Origin: CAVYGM01 sp963768025
Lineage (GTDB): Bacteria > Bacteroidota > Bacteroidia > Cytophagales > Spirosomataceae
Reading direction: 5' to 3'
DNA length: 64,000 nucleotides
Assembly (NCBI GenBank): GCA_963768025.1
Contig: CAVYGM010000004.1
Location: 1 to 64,000, forward strand
The notes under the pieces were generated by a model. The model had not been told where the DNA came from, ran no database searches, and worked only from the letters and a program-made list of their open reading frames with translations. Every line of letters starts with the position of its first letter. Position 1 is the stretch's first letter. A program made the position numbers and the translations under genes. This document shows, in pieces, positions 1-8,964 of the stretch.

Positions 1-46
1 AACCCAGCAGAATCACGGGTATAAGGGTTATCAAATACTTTTTCAT
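1..46 (-). CDS. Start of an exported protein, cut by the window edge
   Basis: An ATG at 46-44 on the minus strand opens MKKYLITLIPVILLG and runs off the window. Two lysines followed by a hydrophobic stretch is the beginning of a signal peptide or membrane anchor. It lies 12 bases downstream of the stop of the FKBP gene on the same strand, so the two are probably co-transcribed. Nothing more can be said about function. Confidence 0.45.
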   Translation of the reverse strand, partial: MKKYLITLIPVILLG

Positions 47-58
47 AAAGAAATTTAA

Positions 59-797
59 TTATAGGATTTCTAATAACTCTACTTCAAATATAAGTGCGGA
101 GTTAGGTCCAATAGTAGGGCCAGCGGCGCGTTCGCCATAGGCCAGATTAGAAGGAACGTAGAGTTTGAATTTAGACCCTACCGGCATCAATTGTAGGGCT
201 TCCTGCCATCCTTTTATTACTCCATTTACCGGGAACTCAACGGGCTCGCCCCGGTCTACCGAACTGTCAAATACTGTTCCGTCAATAAGTGTGCCATGGT
301 AGTGGGTTTTGACACGGGAGGTATCGGCGGGTTTTGGCCCCGTACCCATCTTGATTACTTCGTATTGCAGGCCGCTAGCCGTAGTAGTAACAGCAGGGCG
401 TTTCTTGTTTTCTTCCAAAAACTTCTCCAGCCTTTTGATTGGCACTTCCCTTCACGCTAGCCTGTTTCTGAAAATACTCGCCAATAAACTGATTGGCTTG
501 CTCAGGGGAGAGCGCTGTTTTGGCACCTTTCAAGGGTCTCATTGATTGCCGCCACCAGCAAGCTGGTATTGATATCCGCCAGACCTTGGGCCTTCAGCGA
601 GCCGGCTACACTTAGCCCAATAGAATAAGCCACTGTATCCAAGGCTGTTTTGAGAACGGGTGCCGAACTCACAGGTGCAAGGGGGCCTTCGTTGGAGTTT
701 AGCGGGAGCCTTTGTGGTCTGAGCCGATACAGATGAAAAATCATTAGAACAAGCGCAAAACGTGGCCGTAGTCAAGGTTTTCTACGTTACGATACAT
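59..797 (-). CDS. FKBP-type peptidyl-prolyl isomerase, probable lipoprotein (frame broken)
   Basis: The last 128 codons form an intact FKBP_C domain: VKTHYHGTLIDGTVFDSS, GVIKGWQEAL and YGERAAGPTIGPNSALIF are the classic pocket and strand motifs of FkpA/Mip-type isomerases, which catalyse proline cis-trans isomerisation in the cell envelope. Upstream, in other frames, lie an FkpA_N-like helical stretch (ALDTVAYSIGLSVAGSLKAQ, then ALSPEQANQFIGEYFQKQ) and a signal region TLTTATFCACSNDFSS with a plausible lipobox cysteine. Reading these pieces as one protein needs at least three frame changes, near 770, 690, 535 and 450. The most upstream ATG that fits is at 797. Sequence error is the likelier cause than decay, because every segment remains conserved. 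Family assignment is firm, exact start is not. Confidence 0.75.
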
Positions 798-1027
798 TCA
801 GTTTGAAAAAAACGGGTAAATATAAAATTATGGAAAGATGGTAAAAAAACGAAAGCATTCCCTTAATAAACACATTTGTTCAATAAAAAAGTTTGGATAC
901 CAATCCGATAGAGTTCATTGGGGGGCATTTTTAACAAAAATTAAGAGACTCTGGCAACCTTGGAAAAATCTAATTTTTAGACTTGCATTTTTTAATACAA
1001 TATATCTGTTTTAAAGAAATAAAACCC

Positions 1028-1035
1028 TAAATTTG
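1028..1035 (+). promoter_or_regulatory. Bacteroidota-type -7 element upstream of atpA
   Basis: TAAATTTG fits the TAnnTTTG -7 consensus of the Bacteroidota primary sigma factor. It lies about 52 bases before the atpA start, in an A/T-rich stretch. I do not see a convincing TTTG -33 box at the right spacing, so this is a probable but not certain promoter. Confidence 0.45.
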
Positions 1036-1086
1036 CGGCAGTTTTTGGAAAACTAAACTTCTACACTCAAATAAGTAACTTATATT

Positions 1087-2664
1087 ATGGTATCAGTAAG
1101 ACCGGACGAAGTTTCAGCCATTCTACGTGAGCAGCTCGCTGGCTCAAAAACGGAGGCAGAACTTGAAGAAGTAGGCACCGTGCTTCAGGTCGGAGACGGC
1201 GTGGCGCGTATCTATGGGCTTTCAAAGGTACAAGCCGGAGAATTGCTTGTGTTCGAAAATGGCCTGAAAGCCTTGGCACTTAACCTCGAAGAAGACAACG
1301 TAGGAGCGGTATTGCTAGGTGAATCAAGCGAAATCAAAGAAGGGGATACGGTAAAACGTACCAAACGAGATCGCTTCGATTCAGGTGGGCGATCAGATCG
1401 TGGGCCGCGTGGTGAACACCCTCGCCGAGCCTATTGATGGTCTGGGCCCCATTCAGGGAGAGCTTTTTGAAATGCCCCTGGAACGCAAAGCCCCCGGTGT
1501 AATCTTCCGGCAGCCCGTAACCGAGCCGCTACAAACCGGTATTAAGGCTATTGACGCCATGATCCCCATTGGCCGCGGACAGCGCGAGCTGGTTATCGGG
1601 ATCGCCAAACGGGCAAAACCGCCGTTTGTATTGATACCATTATCAACCAGAAAGAATTTTACGACCGTGGTGAGCCCGTATACTGTATCTACGTAGCCTG
1701 CGGTCAGAAGGCCTCTACCATCAAGCAGGTAGAAATCACTTGCGCCGGTATGGAGCTATGGCATATACCGTTATCGTAGCTGCTGGTGCTTCGGATCCTT
1801 CGCCCATGCAATTTTTTGCTCCCTTCACCGGAGCGGCCATCGGTGAGTACTTCCGCGATACGGGACGTCCGGCACTGGTTATCTATGACGACCTTTCCAA
1901 GCAGGCCGTAGCCTACCGCGAAGTATCCTTGCTGCTGCGTCGTCCTCCCGGACGCGAAGCTTACCCCGGTGACGTATTTTATCTGCACAGCCGTTTATTG
2001 GAGCGGGCAGCCAAAATCGTGGGTGACGATTCCATTGCCCAAAATATGAACGATCTTCCCCCCTCGTTGAAAGACAAGGTAAAGGGAGGTGGATCGCTGA
2101 CGGCGTTGCCGATTATCGAAACCCAGGCTGGCGACGTGTCTGCGTATATTCCCACGAACGTAATCTCGATTACGGACGGACAGATCTTCCTTGAAACAAA
2201 CCTGTTTAACTCCGGTATCCGCCCTGCGATTAACGTGGGTATTTCGGTATCACGCGTAGGAGGTAATGCTCAGATCAAGTCCATGAAAAAAGTGGCTGGT
2301 ACCCTCAAACTGGATCAGGCGCAGTTCCGCGAACTGGAAGCGTTCGCCAAGTTCGGGTCCGACCTTGATGCCGCCACGCAATTGGCGATTGACCGGGGAC
2401 GCCGCAACCAGGAAGTTTTGAAGCAGCCTCAGTACAGCCCAGTGTCGGTAGAGCAGCAGGTAGCCACCATATACGCTTCTACGAAAGGCCTGATCGATAA
2501 GGTACCGGTGGATCGGGTGAAGGAATTTGAGTCAGACTACGCTAACGGTACTGGACGGACAATACGGTGATACGCTGAAAGCGCTTCAGGCCGGAAAATT
2601 CGACGACAGCATTACGGCTGTTCTTGAAAAGGTAGCAAGAGAAATTGCCGCCAAATACGTGTAA
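1087..2664 (+). CDS. atpA: F1Fo ATP synthase subunit alpha (frame broken four times)
   Basis: The alpha subunit of the F1 catalytic head, cytoplasmic face of the inner membrane. Pieces in order: an N-terminal barrel (MVSVRPDEVSAILREQL), the IASIQVGDQIVGRVVNTL region, the P-loop GDRQTGKT near 1600-1625, YGAMAYTVIVAA, the PGREAYPGDVFYLHSR signature and the C-terminal helical part ending KVAREIAAKYV. About 526 codons, the normal length. The frame changes near 1369 (extra base), 1600 (missing G in a G-run), 1740 (missing base) and 2551 (extra G); repairing each restores conserved sequence without gaps. An essential gene with four independent one-base slips points to sequencing or assembly error. 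It is followed by atpG, the usual alpha-gamma order. Confidence 0.93.
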
Positions 2665-2669
2665 GAAAC

Positions 2670-2830
2670 AATGTTAGAATGATTGAATGTTAGAATGATT
2701 GATATTTTGAGTTGAGGAGTTGAGGGATGAATAAGTATAACGAGCTGAACTCTTATACTTTACACTCAACAACTTTATTCACTCATTCACTCATTCATTC
2801 ACTCATTCTATACAATCACTCACTCAAAAT
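2670..2830. repeat. Intergenic inverted-repeat element, copy 1
   Basis: The atpA-atpG gap starts with GAATGATTGA-type repeats and ends with runs of CACTCATT, which are complementary to each other. In the middle is a clean hairpin with arms AAGTATAA and TTATACTT (about 2731-2760). A second element with the same kind of ends lies at 5709-5900. It would be transcribed between two operon genes and could act as an RNA structure. The unit is low-complexity, so exact borders are uncertain. Confidence 0.55.
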
Positions 2831-2837
2831 TAACGAA

Positions 2838-3720
2838 GTGGCTAGCTTAAAAGAAGTACGAAACCGGATCGTATCGGTTAATTCTACCCAGCAAATTACC
2901 AAAGCCATGAAAATGGTGGCGGCGGCTAAGTTGCGACGGGCTCAGGACAATATTATTCAGATGCGCCCTTATGCTCAAAAATTGGGTGAAATGTCTGGCT
3001 ACCGTATCGTCGGGAAGCGAGGCCGGTACTGATAGTCCTTTCAAGAAAGCACGTCCGGTCGAAAGGGTTTTGTTAATATTGGTAACGTCGGATCGCGGAC
3101 TTTGCGGAGCTTTTAATACCAACGTAATCAAAGCGGCAATGGCGCACATTGAGGTTAACTACGTCGATTTGGCACGTCAAGGCAAAGTGGAAGTAATGGC
3201 CATCGGTAAAAAAGGCGCCGAAGGTATGGTTCGACGAGGCTTCAAAGTGGATTCCACCTTCCAGCATATTTTCACCAAGCTCAGCTTTGTGGGGGTAAAA
3301 GAAGCAGCCGAAGCAGCCATGGAGGGTTTCGAAAGCGGAAAGTACGACAAGGTAGATTTGATTTTTAACGAATTCAAAAACGTGGCTACGCAAATTATCC
3401 GCGTAGAAAACTACCTACCCATTGCCGACAGCTCCGTAAGTAACCAAGCCGGCCGTACGACGATTAACTACACGTTTGAGCCCGAAGAGGAGCAAATCGT
3501 GAATGAGTTGATTCCGAAGTCGCTCAAAATTCAGCTGTACCGCGCGGTGCTAGAATCCAACGCCTCCGAACACGGAGCCCGGATGACCGCCATGGACAAG
3601 GCAACTGAAAACGCACAGGAGCTTTTGAAAGAGCTCCGGCTGGTGTACAACCGGACGCGCCAGGCAGCCATCACCAAGGAAATCCTGGAAATCGTGGGAG
3701 GAGCCGAGGCATTGGTTTAG
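2838..3720 (+). CDS. atpG: F1Fo ATP synthase subunit gamma (frame broken once)
   Basis: The gamma subunit is the rotating shaft of F1. The protein begins (GTG at 2838) with ASLKEVRNRIVSVNSTQQIT and KAMKMVAAAKLRRAQ, the canonical N-terminal helix, continues with VTSDRGLCGAFNTNV and ends with ASEHGARMTAMDKATENA and TRQAAITKEILEIVGGAEAL, the family signature. About 293 residues, normal length. One extra T near 2995 shifts the frame; without it the protein reads through as GEMLATVSSGSEAG. The GTG start is chosen because it gives the standard MASLKEV N-terminus; no in-frame ATG lies nearby. A terminator follows directly. Confidence 0.93.
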
Positions 3721-3747
3721 ACTGGTTCATCTTTCTGATATTATTTC

Positions 3748-3782
3748 AAAAACGCGGTGGGCTTAGGTCAGCCGCGTTTTTT
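3748..3782 (+). terminator. Rho-independent terminator after atpG
   Basis: Arms AACGCGG and CCGCGTT enclose a loop of about 14 bases and are followed by a T-run. It closes the atpA-atpG transcript. Confidence 0.8.
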
Positions 3783-3921
3783 GTGCTCCCCGGGTGTAAT
3801 CAAAATGTACTGGGACAGAAGATCCTTTTATCAAACCGCTCGTACTATATTTGGCTGTTATTTCGTTAGCCAAATCTACTTTTATCATCACAAATCAATC
3901 CGTTCTAAACCTAAATTCTGT

Positions 3922-4656
3922 ATGCTCAAACAATCAATGTCAAGAATTCTGGCTCTCTGCGTAGTCACCTTAGCTTTCCACTTGCAGGCAGTCCAGGCTC
4001 AGACGGTGGAAGAAATCCTGGATAAACACATAGCCGCCATGGGCGGAGATAAGTACTCGGGTTTGAAAAGTGTAAAAATGGAAACCACCTCCCAGGTTAT
4101 GGGAATGGAGCTTCCTTCCAGCACCACTGTCGTGCAGGGACGCGGACTCCGAAACGAAATGGTGGTTCAGGGCTCGGCCATTGTGCAGGCTATCGACGGC
4201 ACCACCGGCTGGATGATTAACCCTATGAGTGGACAAACCACTGCTACTGCCCTACCCGAGGAAAGCGTAAAAATGTCGGCTGCCCAGCTCGACCTGACCG
4301 GGCTTTCTAATTACAAAGCCAAGGGGCATACCGCCGAGCTAATCGGGGAAGATAAGCTGGAAGGTGCTCCTGTGTATCTGGTGAAAGTAACCATGGCCAA
4401 TGGGGCCATAGCTACGCACGCTATCTCCAAAGAAACCTACTACATATTGAGGTCCCAGATCAAGGTGAACGTGCAAGGCCAGGAGATTGAGATGAAGTCC
4501 AACTTCTCGAATTTCAAGCAGGTTGACGGTGTCACTTTTCCTTTTACCACCGAGCTGGAATCACCGGCTCTTCCGGGGCCCATGACGATGATGATAAAGG
4601 ACGTAAAGGTGAATCCTACGGTGGATGCGAGCATTTTTGCAATGCCCAAAAACTGA
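3922..4656 (+). CDS. Exported outer-membrane lipoprotein-sorting-like protein
   Basis: A 244-residue protein with a signal peptide (SRILALCVVTLAFHLQAVQAQ), so it acts outside the cytoplasm. The mature part starts TVEEILDKHIAAMGGDKYSG and has alternating beta-strand patterns such as GTTGWMINPMSG and EIEMKSNFSNFKQVDGVTFP. These resemble the LolA/LolB-like family often annotated as outer membrane lipoprotein-sorting protein in Bacteroidota, although there is no lipobox here and a sorting role is not shown. The start at 3922 (ATG) gives a compact signal peptide; another in-frame ATG at 3937 is equally plausible. It has its own terminator at 4675, so it is a single-gene unit. Confidence 0.7.
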   Translation: MLKQSMSRILALCVVTLAFHLQAVQAQTVEEILDKHIAAMGGDKYSGLKSVKMETTSQVMGMELPSSTTVVQGRGLRNEMVVQGSAIVQAIDGTTGWMINPMSGQTTATALPEESVKMSAAQLDLTGLSNYKAKGHTAELIGEDKLEGAPVYLVKVTMANGAIATHAISKETYYILRSQIKVNVQGQEIEMKSNFSNFKQVDGVTFPFTTELESPALPGPMTMMIKDVKVNPTVDASIFAMPKN

Positions 4657-4674
4657 GCAGATTCTCTTCCAGGC

Positions 4675-4710
4675 AAAATCCACTCACACGATCGCGAGTG
4701 GATTTTTTTT
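4675..4710 (+). terminator. Rho-independent terminator
   Basis: Arms AAAATCCACTC and GAGTGGATTTT are followed by eight Ts. It lies 19 bases after the stop of the exported protein gene. Confidence 0.9.
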
Positions 4711-4838
4711 GTACCACATGCTTTACAGGCATAGAGAATATTCTACACTCTACTTTTTGAAGTACCGGCAAACACCCTGTGGAACAGTTCTTTCGGGTTT
4801 TGAACTGTAAATTGAATGTACCACTAAAACAAGAAATC

Positions 4839-5009
4839 ATGGCACGTAAAAGAGGAGAACCCGCAATACCCTCCACCGGAGGCAGAGAACTATTGGAACC
4901 ACCCGTGTATCCTTCGTTTCCCAGAAACACACCTAACACCAGCCGACCATCCGAGGACCCCGATGGGGTGCCCGATAAAAAACCAGACCGGGAGCATGAG
5001 GAAAATTAA
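4839..5009 (+). CDS. Small proline-rich hypothetical protein, 56 residues
   Basis: ATG at 4839 opens MARKRGEPAIPSTGGRELLE, followed by a proline- and charge-rich tail ending DREHEEN. I do not recognise a family. It has no hydrophobic segment, is very likely unstructured, and is hydrophilic and cytoplasmic by composition. Support for its being real is its isolation between two strong terminators (4675 and 5036), which would give a dedicated short transcript, and its in-frame stop just before the second one. An RBS-like AAGAAAT lies directly upstream but is not strong. It could be a small regulator or simply a conserved orphan. Confidence 0.5.
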   Translation: MARKRGEPAIPSTGGRELLEPPVYPSFPRNTPNTSRPSEDPDGVPDKKPDREHEEN

Positions 5010-5035
5010 AGATAACGTACTGCTTACAAACACTT

Positions 5036-5070
5036 AACATCCGGCTTGAATAGGGTCGGATGTTTTTTTT
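5036..5070 (+). terminator. Rho-independent terminator
   Basis: Arms ACATCCG and CGGATGT with a loop of about 13 bases and an eight-base T-run. It closes the small-protein transcript. Confidence 0.85.
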
Positions 5071-5161
5071 CAAGAATTAAGAACTTATTTTTCCAATTAA
5101 GTGTATATACATTAAATGTAAATACATATATAAACCAACTATCTTACAAGACCAATAAACT

Positions 5162-5704
5162 ATGGAAACTGCAACCAAAACCGTTTGGACGATTGATCCT
5201 ACTCACTCAGAAATTCAATTCAAAGTAAAGCACCTGGTTATTTCTACGGTGACCGGACATTTCCGCACCTTCGAAGGTACCGTGGAAACCGTAGAGGATG
5301 ATTTTGAAACTGCAACCGTTAAGTTTTCAGCGGATACGGCTAGCGTAGACACCAACCAAACTCAGCGCGACGAGCACCTTCGCTCGGCTGATTTTTTCGA
5401 CTCTGAAACATACCCAAAAATGACATTCGAATCTACCAGCGTAGAGAAAACGGATGAAGATACCTATAAAATTGCCGGAGATTTAACCATCAAAGGAATC
5501 ACAAAGCCCGTCGAACTGAAAGCCGAGTTTGGCGGTACCATGGCCGATTTTTACGGCAATTTGAAAGCAGGTTTTGAAATTACGGGTAAAGTAAACCGGA
5601 AAGAATACGGACTAAACTGGAGCGCCATCACCGAAGCCGGTGGAATAGTAGTAGGCGATGACGTGAAGCTAGCCCTGAATGTACAGGTAGCGCGGCCCGC
5701 TTAA
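5162..5704 (+). CDS. YceI family protein
   Basis: A 180-residue YceI/lipocalin-like protein, a family that binds amphiphilic or isoprenoid-type ligands in a beta-barrel. Visible hallmarks are TIDPTHSEIQFKVKHL at the N-terminus, the DEHLRSADFFD motif near residue 75, GDLTIKGITKPVEL and the terminal strand GIVVGDDVKLALNVQV. There is no signal peptide, so this is the cytoplasmic variant. The upstream region is very A/T-rich and has a small dyad, TACAT-TAA-ATGTA, near 5109-5121, which could be an operator but is too short to be sure. An inverted-repeat element follows the stop. Confidence 0.9.
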   Translation: METATKTVWTIDPTHSEIQFKVKHLVISTVTGHFRTFEGTVETVEDDFETATVKFSADTASVDTNQTQRDEHLRSADFFDSETYPKMTFESTSVEKTDEDTYKIAGDLTIKGITKPVELKAEFGGTMADFYGNLKAGFEITGKVNRKEYGLNWSAITEAGGIVVGDDVKLALNVQVARPA

Positions 5705-5708
5705 TTAG

Positions 5709-5900
5709 TTTTGAATGAGTGATTGAGTGAATAATAGAATTAAAAAATTCTGGGTTCGTGGTTATGAGCGGCTACCGCTGCGGTTGGCAAGTGATGGTTT
5801 ATAGGCTTTCAAAGTAGCCTGGACTTTGAAAGCAAAACAACAGCTACGAACCAAGAACAACGATCTCTATTATTCACTCAATCACAATTCACTCATTCCC
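5709..5900. repeat. Intergenic inverted-repeat element, copy 2
   Basis: The outer ends are complementary: GAATGAGTGATTGAGTGAAT near 5712 against ATTCACTCAATC and ATTCACTCATTC near 5872-5897. Inside are further nested arms, GGTTCGTGG against CTACGAACC, and CTTTCAAAGT against ACTTTGAAAG. The whole 190-base unit can fold into one long stem with side hairpins. It separates convergent yceI and the glycosyltransferase gene and may serve as a bidirectional terminator. It resembles the element at 2670-2830 in its ends but not in its core. Confidence 0.65.
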
Positions 5901-5907
5901 AATTAGT

Positions 5908-6636
5908 TCAAAGTCCCAGCAGGCCGTATTTGGCTATGCAGTAGAGGGCTCTGAACCCATCCTTCCAGTTTATTTTCTTTCCTTCATCGTAGGTACGTCC
6001 GTAGTAGGATACTCCTATTTCGTAAATACGAATGCCTTTGATCCGGGCGATCTTGGCCGTCACTTCCGGCTCAAACCCGAATCTGTTCTCCTTCAAATCA
6101 ATACTCTTCAAAATACGGGAATCAAACATCTTGTAGCATGTTTCCATATCTGTCAGATTCAGATTGGTAAACATGTTGGAAACAAACGTCAGGAACTTGT
6201 TGCCGATGGTATGCCAGAAAAACAAGATCCGGTGCGGTTTGCCACTCACGAATCGGGAGCCGTATACCGCGTCTGCGAAGCCATCTAGCATGGGCTTCAG
6301 CAAAAGATTGAATTCGTTCGGATCGTATTCCAGATCGGCATCCTGCACAATGGTAGCCTCTCCGGTAGCCTGCTGAAACCCGGTACGCAAGGCCGCACCT
6401 TTGCCCCGATTTCGGTCGTGCTTGAAATAGCGGATGTTTAACACACCCTGGTGCTGCTGAATGTAGGCCTGTACTTTTTCTTCGGTATCGTCGTGCGAAA
6501 AGTCATTGACGATGATAATTTCTTTGGCAATGGAGTTGATCAGTTGAACATCCCTGACTTTATTCAGAACAGTTGAAATGGTTTTACCTTCGTTGTAAAC
6601 TGGGATTACAATGGATAGGGTTTTAATTGAGTTCAT
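5908..6636 (-). CDS. Glycosyltransferase family 2, dolichol-phosphate-mannose-synthase-like
   Basis: A 242-residue GT2 enzyme with a GT-A fold. It begins SIVIPVYNEGKTISTVLNKV, has the nucleotide and metal site as VQDADLEYDP near residue 100 and GSRFVSG near 125, and ends with ETCYKMFDSRI and FEPEVTAKIARI, the pattern of DPM1/polyprenyl-phosphate glycosyltransferases. It transfers a sugar from a nucleotide sugar to a lipid carrier or related acceptor at the inner membrane. There is no C-terminal membrane domain, so it is the short soluble type. It is divergent from the kinase/galU pair, 277 bases away. Confidence 0.88.
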   Translation of the reverse strand: MNSIKTLSIVIPVYNEGKTISTVLNKVRDVQLINSIAKEIIIVNDFSHDDTEEKVQAYIQQHQGVLNIRYFKHDRNRGKGAALRTGFQQATGEATIVQDADLEYDPNEFNLLLKPMLDGFADAVYGSRFVSGKPHRILFFWHTIGNKFLTFVSNMFTNLNLTDMETCYKMFDSRILKSIDLKENRFGFEPEVTAKIARIKGIRIYEIGVSYYGRTYDEGKKINWKDGFRALYCIAKYGLLGL

Positions 6637-6913
6637 ACGGTCAGAAAAATGAAACAGCAGTCAAAGGATTACAAATGATCGGATCAAAAACGTCCTTCAC
6701 CGAATGTATTGTAGATTACAGAAGCCAGGGAGCTGGGCAAAATTATAGAATAATATCCAATATTGTGCCCAATCCTTGCCTTGGCCCGAAGGATAGCGTG
6801 CAGCAGAGAGCTTCGAGGCAGGTTCTTGGATTTGGGGTCTGCGTTTTCTGATTGGAAATAGAAACCTTGTCTCAGATTTTCTTAGTAATATTGGCAAAAA
6901 AAAGATCACTTCC

Positions 6914-7909
6914 TTGATTACTGAAACACGCGCCTACGCCCGGGCCGGACTACTGGGCAACCCTTCGGATGGCTTTTTCGGAAAAACTATTTCTATTTCG
7001 GTTCGTAACTTCGGTACTTCCATATCACTGTACGAATCCCCCGATCTCCACATTGAGCCGCAGCCGCAGGATAGTAGTACATTCAAGGGTATCTACCACC
7101 TGCGCGACTCGGTGAGTATGCTGGGCTACAACGGGGGGATTCCGCTGATCAAAGCGGGTATCAAAAAATTTGCCGACTATTGCGAGCAAAACTCTATCCG
7201 GCTGCCCAACCGGAATTTTACGGTCCGGTATCGCTCTTCTATTCCGCGCCAGGTAGGGATGTCGGGATCTAGCGCCATTGTGGTAGCCTTGTTTCGGGCC
7301 TTGACTCAATTTTATAAAGTCGAAATCCCGCTCGAAATCCTTCCTCAGCTCGTCATGACCTCCGAAACCGAAGAACTCGGCATCACGGCTGGTCTGCAGG
7401 ATCGCGTCATACAGTGCTACGAGGGCTGCGTGTACATGGATTTCAGGCAGGATCTTCTCGCTACGCAAGGATACGGGCTCTACGAACGTCTGCCGGCCGA
7501 GTTGCTTCCTAAGCTTTTTGTGGCTTACAACACCCAACTGAGCAAGGTATCGGGAAAGGTACACAGTGACGTGCGGGCTCGGTTTGACCGGGGTGAGACC
7601 GAGGTAATCAAGGTACTGGGCCAGATCGCCAGCCGGGCCGAGGAAGGTCGCAAAGCCCTGCTGGAAGGACGCCCCGACGACCTGCATGAGCTGATGAATC
7701 AGAATTTCGACCTCCGCTGCCAGATCTATACCGTATCGGACTCCAATAAACAACTGGTCAATGCCGCCCGAGCCTGCGGTGCTTCGGCCAAGTTTGCCGG
7801 ATCGGGGGGGACCATTATCGGTACCTACCGCGACGACGACATGCTGAACCGGCTCTTTGTGGAGCTAAAAAAATACAACGCCAGGGTGATCAAGCCTTTT
7901 GTGGTGTGA
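6914..7909 (+). CDS. GHMP-family sugar kinase, glucuronokinase-like
   Basis: A 331-residue GHMP kinase. The N-terminus TRAYARAGLLGNPSDGFFGK resembles plant-type glucuronokinases more than galactokinases; the ATP-binding motif is PRQVGMSGSSAIVVAL near residue 112, and the C-terminal GHMP motif is GASAKFAGSGGTIIG near 290. It would phosphorylate C1 of a sugar, possibly glucuronate; substrate is inference. The start is taken as TTG at 6914 because the conserved sequence begins there and no ATG is available. The next gene in the same direction is galU, a pyrophosphorylase. A kinase plus a UTP-dependent uridylyltransferase would give a two-step salvage route to a UDP-sugar. Confidence 0.82.
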   Translation: MITETRAYARAGLLGNPSDGFFGKTISISVRNFGTSISLYESPDLHIEPQPQDSSTFKGIYHLRDSVSMLGYNGGIPLIKAGIKKFADYCEQNSIRLPNRNFTVRYRSSIPRQVGMSGSSAIVVALFRALTQFYKVEIPLEILPQLVMTSETEELGITAGLQDRVIQCYEGCVYMDFRQDLLATQGYGLYERLPAELLPKLFVAYNTQLSKVSGKVHSDVRARFDRGETEVIKVLGQIASRAEEGRKALLEGRPDDLHELMNQNFDLRCQIYTVSDSNKQLVNAARACGASAKFAGSGGTIIGTYRDDDMLNRLFVELKKYNARVIKPFVV

Positions 7910-8019
7910 AAAGGTATCTACCGTAGCGTCTTGTAGCTACTTTTTGAATAAATCAGATAAATCAGTAACCTAGTAAAAGCTACGATAGCTAATCGCTGAT
8001 CGGCCAAAAGCTAAAAATA

Positions 8020-8883
8020 ATGATTCGTAAAGCCGTTATACCCGCTGCGGGCCTGGGTACCCGTTTTCTGCCCGCTACCAAGTCCATGCCTAAGGAAATG
8101 CTTCCCATTATTGACATCCCTACGATCCAGTATGTGGTGCAGGAAGCCGTTGATTCGGGCATCGAAGATATTCTGATTATTTCGGGCAAAGGCAAAAGAG
8201 CTATTGAAGACCATTTTGACCGTAATTTCGAGCTTGAAGCCCGCTTGGAAGAGAAGGAAGATCAGGCTTGGCATACCGAAATGCGCCGACTGGCGGATAT
8301 GGCTAATATTCATTTTGTGCGCCAAAAGGAAGCCAATGGCCTCGGCGATGCTATTTATTATGCCCGTCACCACGTGGGCAATGAGCCCTTCGCCGTCCTG
8401 CTGGGCGATACCATCATGGACTCGGTTATACCGGTTACGCAGCAGCTCATGGATACCTACGAGCAGTATGGCGGCTCGGTGATTGCCGTGGAGGAGGTAC
8501 CTACCGACAAAGTAAACCGCTACGGAATTGTGGGGGGGACTACCCTGAGCGACACCATACTGGAACTGAACTCGCTGATAGAGAAGCCAGCCGTTGGCGC
8601 GGCCCCTTCCAACCTGGCCATCGCCGGGCGGTATATTCTGACACCTGATATTTTCCAGGCCATTGAGCAAACTCCCAAGGGCAAAGGCGGCGAAATACAG
8701 CTCACTGACTCCATGCTGTTGTTGCTTCGCCGCGAAAATATCTACGCACACCGCATCGAAGGCAAACGCCACGACATTGGCAACAAGCTGGATTTTCTGA
8801 AAACCACCGTGGAATTTGCGCTGAAGCGCAAGGAGTTTGCTGCGCCCTTCCGGAAGTTTCTGGAAGATATCCTGGCGAAGTAA
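8020..8883 (+). CDS. galU: UTP--glucose-1-phosphate uridylyltransferase
   Basis: A 287-residue nucleotidyltransferase making UDP-glucose from UTP and glucose-1-phosphate. The signature AAGLGTRFLPATKSMPKEML is at residues 9-28, with LIISGKGKRAIEDHFD, LLGDTIMD and the C-terminal GKRHDIGNKLDFLKTTVEFA all as in bacterial GalU. The ATG at 8020 gives the canonical N-terminus MIRKAVIPAAG. It follows the GHMP kinase by 110 bases without an obvious terminator, so read-through is plausible. A strong terminator lies at 8914. GalU-type enzymes can be broad in sugar, so use with the neighbouring kinase is possible. Confidence 0.93.
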   Translation: MIRKAVIPAAGLGTRFLPATKSMPKEMLPIIDIPTIQYVVQEAVDSGIEDILIISGKGKRAIEDHFDRNFELEARLEEKEDQAWHTEMRRLADMANIHFVRQKEANGLGDAIYYARHHVGNEPFAVLLGDTIMDSVIPVTQQLMDTYEQYGGSVIAVEEVPTDKVNRYGIVGGTTLSDTILELNSLIEKPAVGAAPSNLAIAGRYILTPDIFQAIEQTPKGKGGEIQLTDSMLLLLRRENIYAHRIEGKRHDIGNKLDFLKTTVEFALKRKEFAAPFRKFLEDILAK

Positions 8884-8913
8884 ATGGTGAGGTAACGGAC
8901 TAGGTATAAGAAT

Positions 8914-8948
8914 AAAAAGAAGCTGTACTGGCGTGCAGCTTCTTTTTA
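8914..8948. terminator. Bidirectional rho-independent terminator
   Basis: Arms AAAAAGAAGCTG and CAGCTTCTTTTT form a long stem with T-runs on both strands. It lies between convergent galU and the SGNH hydrolase gene. Confidence 0.9.
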
Positions 8949-8964
8949 TAGAATGCAAGGAAGG

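Noticed and set aside
1087..2664. Programmed frameshifting or gene death of atpA
   Set aside because: Four slips at unrelated sites without slippery-site context, in an essential gene, are better explained by sequence error.
2760..2830. Tandem CACTCATT units as a CRISPR array
   Set aside because: The units are 4-9 bases without spacers and no cas genes are present; they belong to an inverted-repeat element.
7025..7753. 242-codon minus-strand frame inside the GHMP kinase
   Set aside because: Antisense shadow; the plus-strand kinase has all family motifs.
8011..8958. 315-codon minus-strand open frame opposite galU
   Set aside because: It is the antisense shadow of a well-conserved gene, and its translation shows no family pattern.
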